Assembly (NCBI RefSeq): GCF_005938385.1
Contig: NZ_VCRA01000010.1
Coordinates: 1 to 64,000 of the forward strand
DNA length: 64,000 nucleotides
Direction of reading: 5' to 3'
DNA from: Paenibacillus mesophilus
Lineage (GTDB): Bacteria; Bacillota; Bacilli; Paenibacillales; NBRC-103111
The first letter of the stretch is position 1; every line of letters begins with the position of its first letter. This document shows, in pieces, positions 1 to 9,153 of this stretch. The position numbers were made by a program, and so were the translations under genes. The notes under the pieces are model-generated. The model was given only the letters and a program-made list of their open reading frames with translations. It searched no databases and was not told where the DNA came from.

Positions 1-208
1 AGATTGCTCCGCCTTTCCAGAAGGAAGGATGCCCCTCCTCCACTTATTCGGTATTAGCTATCGTTTCCGATAGTTATCCCAAGCTTACAGGCAGGTTGCC
101 TACGTGTTACTCACCCGTCCGCCGCTAACCCCGAAGGATTCGCTCGACTTGCATGTATTAGGCACGCCGCCAGCGTTCGTCCTGAGCCAGGATCAAACTC
201 TCCAATAA
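1..208 (-). rRNA. 16S ribosomal RNA, 5' end (partial)
   Basis: The reverse complement contains the universal 16S start AGAGTTTGATCCTGGCTCAG, followed by the conserved early 16S stretch (GACGAACGCTGGCGGCGTGC, then the V1/V2 hairpins). The gene runs off the left edge, so only about the first 200 nt are present. The mature 5' end is placed about 7 nt upstream of AGAGTTTG by analogy with E. coli 16S, so it is approximate. It is transcribed away from oriC, on the same strand as gyrA and the HD-GYP gene. Confidence 0.97.
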
Positions 209-357
209 GGTGTTGCTTATTAGATGAGCTGATTGCTCATTACTTGACTAGCTTGTTGCGGTCTCTTACGAGACCTTCACTTGCACGCTCGTTGTTCAGT
301 TTTCAAGGAACAATCGATGACTTTCGTCATTTTTCGCCGTTTTGCGGCGACCTCTTT

Positions 358-387
358 AATATATCACAGCTACCCATGTCTTTGCAA
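358..387 (-). promoter_or_regulatory. Likely rrn operon promoter and leader
   Basis: Reading leftward, TTGCAA (387-382), an 18-nt spacer and TATATT (363-358) form a plausible sigma-A promoter about 150 nt upstream of the 16S gene. Between it and 16S lies a leader containing CCTTGAAAACTGAACAA, a sequence typical of Bacillales rRNA leaders. The gene-free stretch 209-543 holds only this promoter, the leader and the terminator of the upstream gene. The 74-codon reading frame over it shows no protein-like features. Confidence 0.6.
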
Positions 388-507
388 GCTTTTTTTAAAA
401 TCTTTTTTCAAACCCGCTTTTCGATGGCAGCCCTTTTAAAGGGGCGAGATATAGAATACCACGCCTAATAGACAGTGTCAACTCTTTTTGCAGTTTTATC
501 GAAAAAG

Positions 508-536
508 AAAAACGGGCGCATTGCAGCACCCGTTTT
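508..536 (-). terminator. Rho-independent terminator after the HD-GYP gene
   Basis: On the minus strand AAAACGGGTG pairs with CGCCCGTTTT (one G-U) around a short loop and is followed by a T-rich run (TTTTTCTTTTT). It lies just after the stop codon at 544 and separates this gene from the rrn promoter. Confidence 0.8.
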
Positions 537-543
537 AAGCCGT

Positions 544-1602
544 TTAGATGACTTCTTGAATAAAAAGCTTCCGATCGACGGCCAAATTAATAATCGTCCC
601 GTTCACATTAACCATCGGACGGGTCGGATTCGCTCTGTCGGTGAAAATGATCTCGCCTACGCTGTTATCGCTAAGACGGACAATCGTGCCGTTGTGAAAC
701 TGCGTCACTTTATTGATGAACGTCGATACGATAATCGGATCAAGCTTGCCGAACGACTCCTTCTGCAGCTGCTCCAATACAAGATATGGCGACTGTGCCT
801 TCTTGTAGGTGCGATGGCTCGTCATAGCATGGAAGATGTCCGCTACGGCAATCACTTTGGCGTACGGATGAATTTTATCTCCTTTGACGGCAAGGGGATA
901 GCCGGAACCGTCTTCGCGCTCGTGATGCTGCAAAGCGCAAAGCTTCGAGCCTTCGTTTAGGGCCGGGATATTTTTCATAATCGAGTATCCATATAGCGTA
1001 TGCCTTCTTACTTCCTCCACTTCCAATACCGTTAGCTTGGACGGCTTGGATAATATGGCGCGATCGACCTTCGCGTTGCCTATATCGTGAAGCAACCCGC
1101 CAAGCGCGATCGGCATCCAGTCCTTGCTCTGGAAGCCGTGCCAGCGCGCCAGTATGAACGACGTAAGAGCGACCATGATGCTGTTGTGATATATATACTC
1201 GTCCGTGCTGAGCATCCGCGGAGTGAACGTCAAAATGTTGTAATGCTGGATTTTGGCAATCAAATGTTCCATGCCGTTGCGAATGTCCAAAATCGGAATC
1301 GTCGGACTGGACATCGCATCCTTGAACACTTTTTTCAGCAGTTGGATCATCTTGTCGTACTCGGTATAAAACTGGATGAGCCCGGTATCTTCCGCCTTGA
1401 ACTCTTCCGACTTATCCGTCGCTTCCGGATCCGATTCCTTCGCCTCGATCGAGACGGAAGGAATCAGGAAAGCTCGTAATATATCATATTCTCTCTGGGT
1501 GACGTGAAAGCCTTTCTTAAATAACACGTTGCCCAACTTCGTAATGACGTCTTCGACGATTTTATCGCCTATCTTCAACTGGGAGACGGAAACGATCGCC
1601 AT
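544..1602 (-). CDS. HD-GYP domain protein, probable cyclic-di-GMP phosphodiesterase
   Basis: A 352-residue protein with a full HD-GYP signature: HD at residues 172-173 (LLHDIGNAKVD) and HHEREDGSGYP at 226-236. The intact HD and GYP motifs support metal-dependent hydrolysis of cyclic di-GMP, the known activity of the family. The N-terminal 130 residues are unassigned and carry no sensor domain I recognise; there are no membrane segments, so it is cytoplasmic. ATG 1602 is preferred over TTG 1605 because AGGGG lies 7 nt upstream. It sits 47 nt downstream of gyrA on the same strand and could be co-transcribed, ending at its own terminator. Confidence 0.88.
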   Translation of the reverse strand: MAIVSVSQLKIGDKIVEDVITKLGNVLFKKGFHVTQREYDILRAFLIPSVSIEAKESDPEATDKSEEFKAEDTGLIQFYTEYDKMIQLLKKVFKDAMSSPTIPILDIRNGMEHLIAKIQHYNILTFTPRMLSTDEYIYHNSIMVALTSFILARWHGFQSKDWMPIALGGLLHDIGNAKVDRAILSKPSKLTVLEVEEVRRHTLYGYSIMKNIPALNEGSKLCALQHHEREDGSGYPLAVKGDKIHPYAKVIAVADIFHAMTSHRTYKKAQSPYLVLEQLQKESFGKLDPIIVSTFINKVTQFHNGTIVRLSDNSVGEIIFTDRANPTRPMVNVNGTIINLAVDRKLFIQEVI

Positions 1603-1649
1603 CAATTTTCCCCTGCCTTACGTTTACGATTACCGAATCGTACCGCCGT

Positions 1650-4103
1650 TCATTCTCCTTCTTCCAGCTCGGCCGTCTCTTCGCTCTTCTCCACGCGCGT
1701 AACGGTTGCCACTTCATCATCCTCACGGGTATTGATGAGCTTGACGCCTTGCGTGTTGCGGCCCATCGTATTGATTCCCGCCATGCTCGTGCGGATGATG
1801 GTGCCCGAAGCAGTAATGATCATGAGGTCTTCCTCGTTTTTGACGACTTTCAAGCCGACGACTGGTCCGTTTTTCTGGGTGATGTTCAAGGTTTTAATCC
1901 CTTTGCCGCCCCGCGATTGGATTCGGTATTCATCCATCGGAGTCCGTTTCCCGTACCCTTTGGACGTAACGATAAGAACGTCGTCATTCAAATTTACGAC
2001 ATCCATATCGATTACCGCATCGTCGTCGGCAATCGTTATTCCCTTTACGCCGGTAGCGGAACGTCCCATCGGGCGTACATCGTCCTCCGAGAAGCGGATC
2101 GACATGCCCTGCTTCGTTCCCATAATGATTTCCTGCTTCCCGTCGGTCAGCTTCACGCCGATCAGATCGTCATCCTCACGCAGATGAATGGCGATCAAGC
2201 CGGCTTTGCGAATATTGGAATAATCGTCCAGCGGGGTCTTCTTCACGATCCCGTTTTTCGTCGTGAAAAACAAATACTGCTCGGAATCGAAGTTTTCGAT
2301 CGGAATAACCGCATTTACGGTTTCTCCCTGTTCGATCTGGATCAGGTTAATTATCGGCGTCCCTCTGGCCGTCCGGCTCAGATCGGGAATTTCGTACGCC
2401 TTCAACCGATATGCCTTCCCTTTGTTCGTGAAAAACATCAAATATTGATGCGTATTCGAAACGAACAAATGTTCGAGGAAGTCATTATCCTTCGTATCCA
2501 TGCCTACGACGCCTCTGCCGCCGCGCTTTTGGCTGCGGTACGTTGTTACCGGCAATCGTTTGACATAACCGGAGTGCGTGATCGTAATAATGACATCCTC
2601 GCGCGGAATCAAGTCCTCGTCTTCGATGCTTTCTTCGCCGATCGTAATTTCACTGCGGCGCGCGTCAGCATACTTCTCCTTGATCTCCCGCAATTCTTCG
2701 CTGATGATGCCAAGGATCAGCTGCTCGTCGGCGAGAATCGCTTTGTACTCGGCGATTTTCTGCATCAGCTCGGCATACTCCGCTTCGATCTTCTCCCGTT
2801 CCAATCCTGTCAAACGCTGCAGGCGCATATCCAGAATCGCTTGCGCCTGTTCATGGCTCAAGCTGAACCGGCTCATCAGACCTTCACGCGCTTCCTCGGT
2901 CGTTCTGGAAGAACGGATAAGCGTAATAACCTCGTCCAGATTGTCCAGAGCGATACGCAATCCTTCGAGAATATGGGCCCGCGCTTCAGCTTTCCTGAGT
3001 TCGTATTCCGTCCGGCGGCGAATAACTTCCTGCTGGTGCTTCAAGTAATAATAAAGCATGTCCCTTAGGTTCAGCACCCTAGGTTCGCCGTTAACGAGCG
3101 CAAGCATAATAATTCCGTAGTTGGACTGCATCGGAGTATGCTTATACAAATTGTTCAGAACGACGCTTGGATTAACATCTCGTCGCAGCTCGATCACGAT
3201 GCGCATGCCCGTACGGTCCGATTCGTCCCGCAGATCGGTAATGCCGTCTATTTGCTTGTCGCGAACAAGCTCGGCGATTTTCTCGACTAATTTCGCTTTA
3301 TTTACTTTATATGGCAGCTCATAGACGATTATGCGCGCCTTGTTGTTCGTCTCTTCGATATTGACTTTGGCACGCATAGTAGCGTGGCCGCGTCCGGTCG
3401 TATAAGCCTGGCGGATACCCTCGCGCCCCAAAATATAGGCGCCCGTAGGGAAATCCGGGCCTTTAATCGTCTGCATCAGTTCCAGCGGCGTTACGTCCGG
3501 ATTGTCGATCAGCATCTGTACGCCGTCGATGACTTCTCCCAAATTATGAGGCGGTATGCTGGTGGCCATGCCTACGGCAATCCCGTACGATCCGTTCACC
3601 AGAAGGTTCGGATAGCGGGCCGGCAGCACGGACGGCTCCTGCTCTTCGCCGTCATAGTTCGGGACGAAATCGATCGTTTCTTTTTGCAGGTCGCGCAAAA
3701 GCTCGGTCGATATTTTCGACAGACGCGCTTCCGTATAACGCATGGCCGCGGCGAAATCTCCGTCGACCGAACCAAAGTTGCCGTGACCGTCGACGAGCAT
3801 GTAACGGGTCGAGAAATCTTGCGCCAAACCGACCATCGTTTCATAGACGGCGGAATCGCCGTGCGGGTGATATTTCCCGATAACTTCGCCGACGATCCTG
3901 GCCGACTTTTTATAAGGCTTGTCCGGAGCCATGCCCAATTCGGACATCGCGTACAAAATACGACGGTGAACCGGCTTCAGCCCGTCCCGGACGTCCGGAA
4001 GCGCGCGGCTGACGATAATGCTCATCGCATATTCCATAAACGACGTGCGCATTTCTGTGCCGATGTCGATATCTCTCACTTGCGATTGGTTTTCTTCAGC
4101 CAT
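1650..4103 (-). CDS. gyrA: DNA gyrase subunit A
   Basis: An 817-residue protein, normal length for GyrA. With GyrB it forms the A2B2 gyrase that introduces negative supercoils using ATP. The catalytic tyrosine is Tyr123 in RYTEAR, and the quinolone-resistance region reads HGDSAVYE with Ser84 and Glu88, the usual susceptible residues. The C-terminal beta-pinwheel carries the GyrA box QKRGGRG, and the tail is acidic (EEGE), as in many Gram-positive GyrAs. The ATG at 4103 has GGAGG upstream. It lies 59 nt after gyrB on the same strand. Confidence 0.99.
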   Translation of the reverse strand: MAEENQSQVRDIDIGTEMRTSFMEYAMSIIVSRALPDVRDGLKPVHRRILYAMSELGMAPDKPYKKSARIVGEVIGKYHPHGDSAVYETMVGLAQDFSTRYMLVDGHGNFGSVDGDFAAAMRYTEARLSKISTELLRDLQKETIDFVPNYDGEEQEPSVLPARYPNLLVNGSYGIAVGMATSIPPHNLGEVIDGVQMLIDNPDVTPLELMQTIKGPDFPTGAYILGREGIRQAYTTGRGHATMRAKVNIEETNNKARIIVYELPYKVNKAKLVEKIAELVRDKQIDGITDLRDESDRTGMRIVIELRRDVNPSVVLNNLYKHTPMQSNYGIIMLALVNGEPRVLNLRDMLYYYLKHQQEVIRRRTEYELRKAEARAHILEGLRIALDNLDEVITLIRSSRTTEEAREGLMSRFSLSHEQAQAILDMRLQRLTGLEREKIEAEYAELMQKIAEYKAILADEQLILGIISEELREIKEKYADARRSEITIGEESIEDEDLIPREDVIITITHSGYVKRLPVTTYRSQKRGGRGVVGMDTKDNDFLEHLFVSNTHQYLMFFTNKGKAYRLKAYEIPDLSRTARGTPIINLIQIEQGETVNAVIPIENFDSEQYLFFTTKNGIVKKTPLDDYSNIRKAGLIAIHLREDDDLIGVKLTDGKQEIIMGTKQGMSIRFSEDDVRPMGRSATGVKGITIADDDAVIDMDVVNLNDDVLIVTSKGYGKRTPMDEYRIQSRGGKGIKTLNITQKNGPVVGLKVVKNEEDLMIITASGTIIRTSMAGINTMGRNTQGVKLINTREDDEVATVTRVEKSEETAELEEGE

Positions 4104-4162
4104 GGAAACCTCCTAGAAGCTGGTACTCTAACAAGCTTGAAAATCACAAAACTACGAAACAC

Positions 4163-6073
4163 TTATACGTCCAAATTTTTCACGAATTTCGCGTGCTGCT
4201 GTATAAAATCTCTTCGCGGTTCGACGTTGTCGCCCATCAACGTATCGAATACGGCATCCGCCTCGATGGCGTCCTGTATGCTTACTTGCAGCATCGTTCT
4301 GCTGTCCGGATCCATGGTCGTCTCCCACAGCTGCTCCGGATTCATTTCACCGAGACCTTTATAACGCTGGATGTTCGCTTTGACGCCTTCGCCGAATTCC
4401 TGCAAAATTACATCGCGCTGCTTCTCGTTATAAGCATAACGCACCGTTTTGTTCCGTTCGATCTTGAACAGCGGAGGCTGTGCAATATAAACATAGCCGG
4501 ACTCGATAATTTGGCGCATGTACCTGTAGAAGAACGTGAGCAGCAGCGTCCGGATGTGCGCTCCGTCAACGTCGGCATCGGTCATGATGATGACTTTGTG
4601 ATAGCGCGCTTTGGCGATATCGAAATCATCGCCGATCCCGGTTCCGAGAGCCGTTATAATCGCGCGAATTTCCGCATTGGACAAAATTTTGTCGAGCCGC
4701 GATTTTTCTACGTTCAAAATTTTGCCCCGCAGCGGCAATATCGCTTGGAAGTGCCGGTCTCTGCCCTGTTTGGCCGATCCACCGGCAGAGTCCCCTTCGA
4801 CGATATACACTTCGCTGATCGAGGCGTCGCGTGACGAGCAATCCGCAAGCTTGCCCGGCAGAGAGCTGACTTCAAGCGCGCTTTTGCGCCGGGTCAATTC
4901 CCGCGCTTTCCTGGCCGCTTCCCGGGCTCGTGCGGCTTGGATGCCCTTCTCTATGATTCTTTTGGCAATTGCCGGATTTTCGTTTAGAAATTCCTCGAAT
5001 TTGTCCGCAAACAAAGACTCTACGATGCCCCGCACTTCGCTGTTGCCGAGCTTTGTCTTCGTCTGCCCTTCGAACTGCGGATCAGGAATTTTGACGGAGA
5101 TGATCGCGGTCAATCCTTCCCGAACATCGTCTCCGGTCAAGTTGGAATCGTTATCCTTGATCGAATTCGATCTGCGGGCGTAATCGTTCAATATGCGGGT
5201 CAAAGCGCTCTTGAACCCGGATTCGTGCGTTCCGCCTTCGTGGGTGTTGATGTTGTTCGCGAACGAATAAATGTTCTCGGTGTAGCTGTCGTTATACTGC
5301 AAAGCCACTTCCACTTGAATCATGTCCTTCTCGCCTTCGACAAAGATCGGCGGCTCGTGAACGACTTGCTTCGTCCGATTCAAATGTTCGACATAGGAAA
5401 TGATCCCGCCATCGTATTTAAACGTGTGCGATAGATCGTGGCGTTCGTCCGTCAGTTGGATCTCGATCCCTTTATTCAAAAAGGCGAGCTCGCGGATCCG
5501 GGACTGCAAAATATCATAATCGTATTCGGTCGTCTCGGTAAAAATTTCGGGGTCCGGCTTGAACGTAACCGTCGTTCCCGTCTCTTCGGTATCGCCGATT
5601 ACTTTGACATCGTATTGAGGCACGCCGCGCTCGTATTCCTGCATATGAATATGGCCGTGAAGCTTGACTTGAACGGTCAAACGTTCCGACAAGGCATTTA
5701 CTACGGATACGCCTACACCATGCAAGCCGCCGGATACTTTGTATCCTTCGCCGCCGAATTTGCCGCCTGCATGCAGAACGGTCAGCACGACCTCGAGCGT
5801 GGAACGTTTCAGCTTGACGTTTTCCCCGACCGGAATACCCCGGCCGTTATCGATTACGGTTACGCTATTATCTTTATGGACGATGACCTGGATCATCGTA
5901 CAATATCCCGCCAACGCCTCGTCGATGCTATTATCTACTACTTCCCAAACCAAATGGTGGAGCCCCCGGACGCCGGTAGACCCAATGTACATCCCCGGGC
6001 GCTTTCGTACCGCTTCGAGCCCCTCGAGCACCTGGATCTGGCTTTCGTCGTATGCGTGTTGGTTGACAGTCAT
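4163..6073 (-). CDS. gyrB: DNA gyrase subunit B
   Basis: A 636-residue type II topoisomerase ATPase subunit. The N-terminal GHKL fold shows DNSIDEA, DNGRGIP and GGLHGVG. The Toprim domain shows EGDSAGGSAKQGRDR and the metal-binding DADVDGAH. The protein ends in the usual RRDFIQQHAKFVKNLDV tail. It provides ATP hydrolysis and cleavage-site metal ions for gyrase. The ATG at 6073 has AGGTGAC about 8 nt upstream. It follows remB by 8 nt, consistent with the recF-remB-gyrB-gyrA order of Bacillales origins. Confidence 0.99.
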   Translation of the reverse strand: MTVNQHAYDESQIQVLEGLEAVRKRPGMYIGSTGVRGLHHLVWEVVDNSIDEALAGYCTMIQVIVHKDNSVTVIDNGRGIPVGENVKLKRSTLEVVLTVLHAGGKFGGEGYKVSGGLHGVGVSVVNALSERLTVQVKLHGHIHMQEYERGVPQYDVKVIGDTEETGTTVTFKPDPEIFTETTEYDYDILQSRIRELAFLNKGIEIQLTDERHDLSHTFKYDGGIISYVEHLNRTKQVVHEPPIFVEGEKDMIQVEVALQYNDSYTENIYSFANNINTHEGGTHESGFKSALTRILNDYARRSNSIKDNDSNLTGDDVREGLTAIISVKIPDPQFEGQTKTKLGNSEVRGIVESLFADKFEEFLNENPAIAKRIIEKGIQAARAREAARKARELTRRKSALEVSSLPGKLADCSSRDASISEVYIVEGDSAGGSAKQGRDRHFQAILPLRGKILNVEKSRLDKILSNAEIRAIITALGTGIGDDFDIAKARYHKVIIMTDADVDGAHIRTLLLTFFYRYMRQIIESGYVYIAQPPLFKIERNKTVRYAYNEKQRDVILQEFGEGVKANIQRYKGLGEMNPEQLWETTMDPDSRTMLQVSIQDAIEADAVFDTLMGDNVEPRRDFIQQHAKFVKNLDV

Positions 6074-6081
6074 TAGCTAGG

Positions 6082-6363
6082 TCACCTACTTCTTTGATTT
6101 GAAAAATTCTCGATATCGCTCATCAACAAGCTGCTGGTCCGTTTTTTCAATGTCGTGGAGGAAATCGGGGAATAGTATACTTTCGTTTTCGTGACAACGA
6201 TCGATTTGCATTCCTCTTCGCCGATTACTTCCCAGTTTTTTTCCTTCTGAGCGTGCTGGACGAAACTTTTCGATATTTTCGAAGACTTCTCGATCGACAG
6301 ATCGAAGATGGCGATCAGTTCGGACGCACGAATTATTTTTTCTCCGCCCAGATGAATGAACAT
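6082..6363 (-). CDS. remB: Extracellular matrix regulator RemB (DUF370)
   Basis: A 93-residue protein starting MFIHLGGEKIIRASELIAIF, the hallmark N-terminus of the YaaB/RemB (DUF370) family. In Bacillus subtilis RemA and RemB help activate biofilm matrix genes. Location between recF and gyrB is the conserved position of yaaB. GAGGGAGC precedes the ATG. The C-terminal 30 residues (NFSNQRSR) are low in conserved features. It is assigned by sequence pattern and position. Confidence 0.9.
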   Translation of the reverse strand: MFIHLGGEKIIRASELIAIFDLSIEKSSKISKSFVQHAQKEKNWEVIGEEECKSIVVTKTKVYYSPISSTTLKKRTSSLLMSDIENFSNQRSR

Positions 6364-6399
6364 GACGAATCAGCTCCCTCTTTCGATTGTTGGCGAGTG

Positions 6400-7515
6400 T
6401 TAGGAAAGTACCAATTGGCCGTTTCGCACATGAAAAATGGAGGCGTTCTCCAGTCGGTTCATCTGAAGGCTTTCCACGCCGGTCGTCGTGATGAACGTCT
6501 GAACTTTTGTCTGGAACGTCTCGAGAAGTTGGGTTTGCCGGTATGTGTCCAATTCGGACAATACGTCATCGAGCAGAAGAATCGGATATTCCCCGACTTC
6601 CTCCTGAATGAACTCGATTTCCGCGAGCTTTAGCGACAGTGCCGTCGTCCGCTGCTGCCCTTGCGAACCGAACGTCTGGACATCCTTCCCGTTGATGAAG
6701 AAGGCAAGATCGTCCCGGTGAGGGCCGTATAAAGTCGTGCTGCGGCGTAATTCCTGATCTTTAGCCTGTGATAACTTTATCATAAATTGCTCAAATAAAA
6801 CAGATTCTTCTACCGAGTCGTCATAAGTGAAGGAAGGCTTGTATTCGATCACAAGCGTTTCCAAACCGTTTGTAATGCCTCGATGGATAGATTCCGCCCA
6901 TATTTGCAGCTTATTAATAAAGTTTTGACGTTTTTTCATAATTTTAATACTTAGCCGTACGAGTTGTTCATTCCAGACTTCCATCAGCGCTTCGTTCGAA
7001 GCCCCCTTGAACGATTGCTTCAGCATATTGTTGCGCTGAACGAGCACTTTCTGATATTGGGTCACATCGTATAAATACGAGGGCTGCACTTGACCGATCT
7101 CCATATCGAGAAAACGCCGCCGTATTCCGGGAGCGCCTTTGACGATGCTCAAATCTTCCGGGGCAAACATCACGACGTTCAGAGCCCCTATGAAGCTGCT
7201 AAGCTTTTTTTGCTCCAAACCGTTGATTCTGGCTAATTTTTTGCCTTGGTTGGTAAAGGTCAGGTCGAGCGTGCACGGGCCGTATTTTTTATCCAGCTCG
7301 CCGCGGAGCAGCGTACGGTCCGCTCCCCAGCGGATCAATTCCTTGTCTTGATGCGTCCGGTGCGATTTGGTCAAGGCCAGCACGAATATCGCTTCCAGCA
7401 AGTTCGTTTTGCCCTGGGCGTTCGGACCGACGAATATATTGACGGCTCCCTCGGTGGCAAACTCGACGGACTCATAGTTGCGATAATCGCGCAGCGCCAA
7501 TTTTTTCAGATACAA
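6400..7515 (-). CDS. recF: DNA replication and repair protein RecF
   Basis: A 371-residue SMC/ABC-type ATPase that helps load RecA at single-strand gaps with RecO and RecR. It shows Walker A GPNAQGKTN near residue 31, the signature SQGQQRTTALSLKLAE near 285, and Walker B PILLLDDVLSELD. The start is TTG at 7515, with GGAGG 8 nt upstream; no in-frame ATG fits better. It lies 16 nt after yaaA and is probably part of the dnaA-dnaN-yaaA-recF transcript. Confidence 0.98.
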   Translation of the reverse strand: MYLKKLALRDYRNYESVEFATEGAVNIFVGPNAQGKTNLLEAIFVLALTKSHRTHQDKELIRWGADRTLLRGELDKKYGPCTLDLTFTNQGKKLARINGLEQKKLSSFIGALNVVMFAPEDLSIVKGAPGIRRRFLDMEIGQVQPSYLYDVTQYQKVLVQRNNMLKQSFKGASNEALMEVWNEQLVRLSIKIMKKRQNFINKLQIWAESIHRGITNGLETLVIEYKPSFTYDDSVEESVLFEQFMIKLSQAKDQELRRSTTLYGPHRDDLAFFINGKDVQTFGSQGQQRTTALSLKLAEIEFIQEEVGEYPILLLDDVLSELDTYRQTQLLETFQTKVQTFITTTGVESLQMNRLENASIFHVRNGQLVLS

Positions 7516-7531
7516 AGAAGCAGCCTCCTAG

Positions 7532-7747
7532 CTAGCGCCGATCGACTACAAACGAACCGCATCCCGGTACCGATATGCGGTCTTTCGGATAGAGCTTGCG
7601 CCCTCTGCGGTTTTCCGGCTCGTCATTGACGAGAATCTCCGTTTCTTTGACGAAAAACTTCACTTCTCCTCCAGTGGAGATGCAATCCGCCAATTTCAGA
7701 AATTGTCCGAGCGTGATGTATTCCGTAGTAATCGTTATCGTTTTCAC
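7532..7747 (-). CDS. yaaA: S4-domain RNA-binding protein YaaA
   Basis: A 71-residue protein with an S4-like RNA-binding fold (LGQFLKLADCISTGGEVKFF, then VNDEPENRRGRKLYPKD). This is the small S4 protein always found between dnaN and recF in Bacillales; in B. subtilis it is linked to ribosome assembly. The start is GTG at 7747 with GGAG 8 nt upstream. The spacing to dnaN (22 nt) and recF (16 nt) suggests co-transcription. Confidence 0.93.
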   Translation of the reverse strand: MKTITITTEYITLGQFLKLADCISTGGEVKFFVKETEILVNDEPENRRGRKLYPKDRISVPGCGSFVVDRR

Positions 7748-7769
7748 GGCATATTCTCCATATCGGGTG

Positions 7770-8912
7770 TCAATTTGTCGTCCGGTAAGGCATGATCAGG
7801 TGCAGCATGTTGGAATGGTCCTCGGGCTTCATGATGATCGGCTGCATCGGACCGCGGAAGCAGATCTGGATAAAGTCGCTGTCGATGACCTTCAGGGCGT
7901 CCAGCATATATTTGGAGTTGAATGAAATACTGAGCAAGTCGCCTTCCAGCTTATGCGTTTCAATTTGTTCGGTAACTTTGCCGAGCTCGCTCGAGCTGGA
8001 CGATACTTCGACCGTTCTTTCGTCTTTCAGCGTCATTTTGACAATATTCGTCTTCTCTTCGCGCGAAAGCAAATAAGCGCGGTCGATCGCGTCCGCAAGC
8101 TTTCTCGTATCGATCGTCAGATGAGTTTGGAACGATTGCGGAATGAGCTTGGATGTATCGGGATAAGCGCCGTCCAAAATCCTTGTATAGAACTGGATTC
8201 GATCGATTTTGAAAAGAACCTGATTATTCGCTACGACGATATCGATGGGCATGTTCTGGTCGGGAAGCAGCTTGTTGAGCTCGTTCAAGCTTTTGCCGGC
8301 AATGACGATATTATGAAATTCAATTTCGCCTTCGGCTTCAATCTGTGCTTCTCTAGAAGCCATACGCAATCGATCGCATGCGATCAGCTTCAGCCGGTCA
8401 TGGCTGAAATTCCACAGAACGCCTGTCAATATAGGGGAAGTTTCGCTTGTAGACACGGCGAAGGTCGTTTGTCTGATCATCGCCTTCAACAGATCGCTCG
8501 ATACGGAGACGATATTGTTTTCCTCCAGCTGGGGAAGAAGAGGATATTCTTCCGGATCGAGACCGACGATTTGGATTTCTGCCGTCCCGGAGCTGATCCA
8601 CGTGATGAAATTGTCTTTCACTTCGATCGTGACGTCGGAAGACGGGAGCTTCTTGATAATCTCGGTAAAAAACTTTGCGGGAAGGACAACGCTTCCGGGT
8701 GTGACGATTTGAACGATTTCGGTTCCTTCTTTTTCGATCGGTATGGTGCTTTGAATCGATACTTCGGTATCGGATGCGGTGAGGGTAACTCCGCCTGCGT
8801 CCACATCTATTTTGATGCCGGTCAGGATGGGGATCGTCGTCCGGCTGGAAATCGCTTTGGATACGTGTTGAATCGATTCGTTCAAATGTTCTTTCAAAAT
8901 ATTCAACTTCAT
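7770..8912 (-). CDS. dnaN: DNA polymerase III beta subunit (sliding clamp)
   Basis: A 380-residue protein that dimerises into the ring-shaped processivity clamp. It starts MKLNILKEHLNESIQHVSKA, matching the family N-terminus, and ends with the conserved PMQPIIMKP...LIMPYRT tail. ATG 8912 is chosen because GGGAG lies 9 nt upstream. An in-frame TTG 9 nt earlier (8921) would lie too close to that site. The gap to dnaA holds a small DnaA-box cluster. Confidence 0.98.
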   Translation of the reverse strand: MKLNILKEHLNESIQHVSKAISSRTTIPILTGIKIDVDAGGVTLTASDTEVSIQSTIPIEKEGTEIVQIVTPGSVVLPAKFFTEIIKKLPSSDVTIEVKDNFITWISSGTAEIQIVGLDPEEYPLLPQLEENNIVSVSSDLLKAMIRQTTFAVSTSETSPILTGVLWNFSHDRLKLIACDRLRMASREAQIEAEGEIEFHNIVIAGKSLNELNKLLPDQNMPIDIVVANNQVLFKIDRIQFYTRILDGAYPDTSKLIPQSFQTHLTIDTRKLADAIDRAYLLSREEKTNIVKMTLKDERTVEVSSSSSELGKVTEQIETHKLEGDLLSISFNSKYMLDALKVIDSDFIQICFRGPMQPIIMKPEDHSNMLHLIMPYRTTN

Positions 8913-9153
8913 AAATTTCAACTCCCGGTTCTAAATGGTTCCGACTTACGCATAAGATGGGAAACATAGTCATGATTTCGTTCGGTCACAAGGATGGGAT
9001 CGGTGCGAACTGTGCTTCGCTATTTATGCATAAGTATATATCTTTTAAAGTGATGGTAGTAGTAGGGCCCCTGAATATGTGGATATGTGGGCAAGTCCCT
9101 TGAACAGTAAAGCCTATCCACATGTGAATAGTTTGTGCATAGGCTCCCGTTTA
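8913..9153. other. dnaA-dnaN spacer with DnaA-box-like sites (second part of oriC)
   Basis: The spacer holds TGTGGATAT (9078-9086) and CTATCCACA (9114-9122), each one mismatch from the DnaA box TTATCCACA or its complement. In Bacillus subtilis oriC is bipartite, with box clusters on both sides of dnaA and unwinding in the dnaA-dnaN spacer. AT-rich segments near 9025-9060 would suit unwinding here. Function is inferred from this arrangement. It probably also carries the dnaN promoter, but I could not pick a convincing one. Confidence 0.6.

Noticed and set aside
244..468. A 74-codon frame over the rrn leader
   Set aside because: Lies antisense to the rRNA promoter and leader and shows no protein features.
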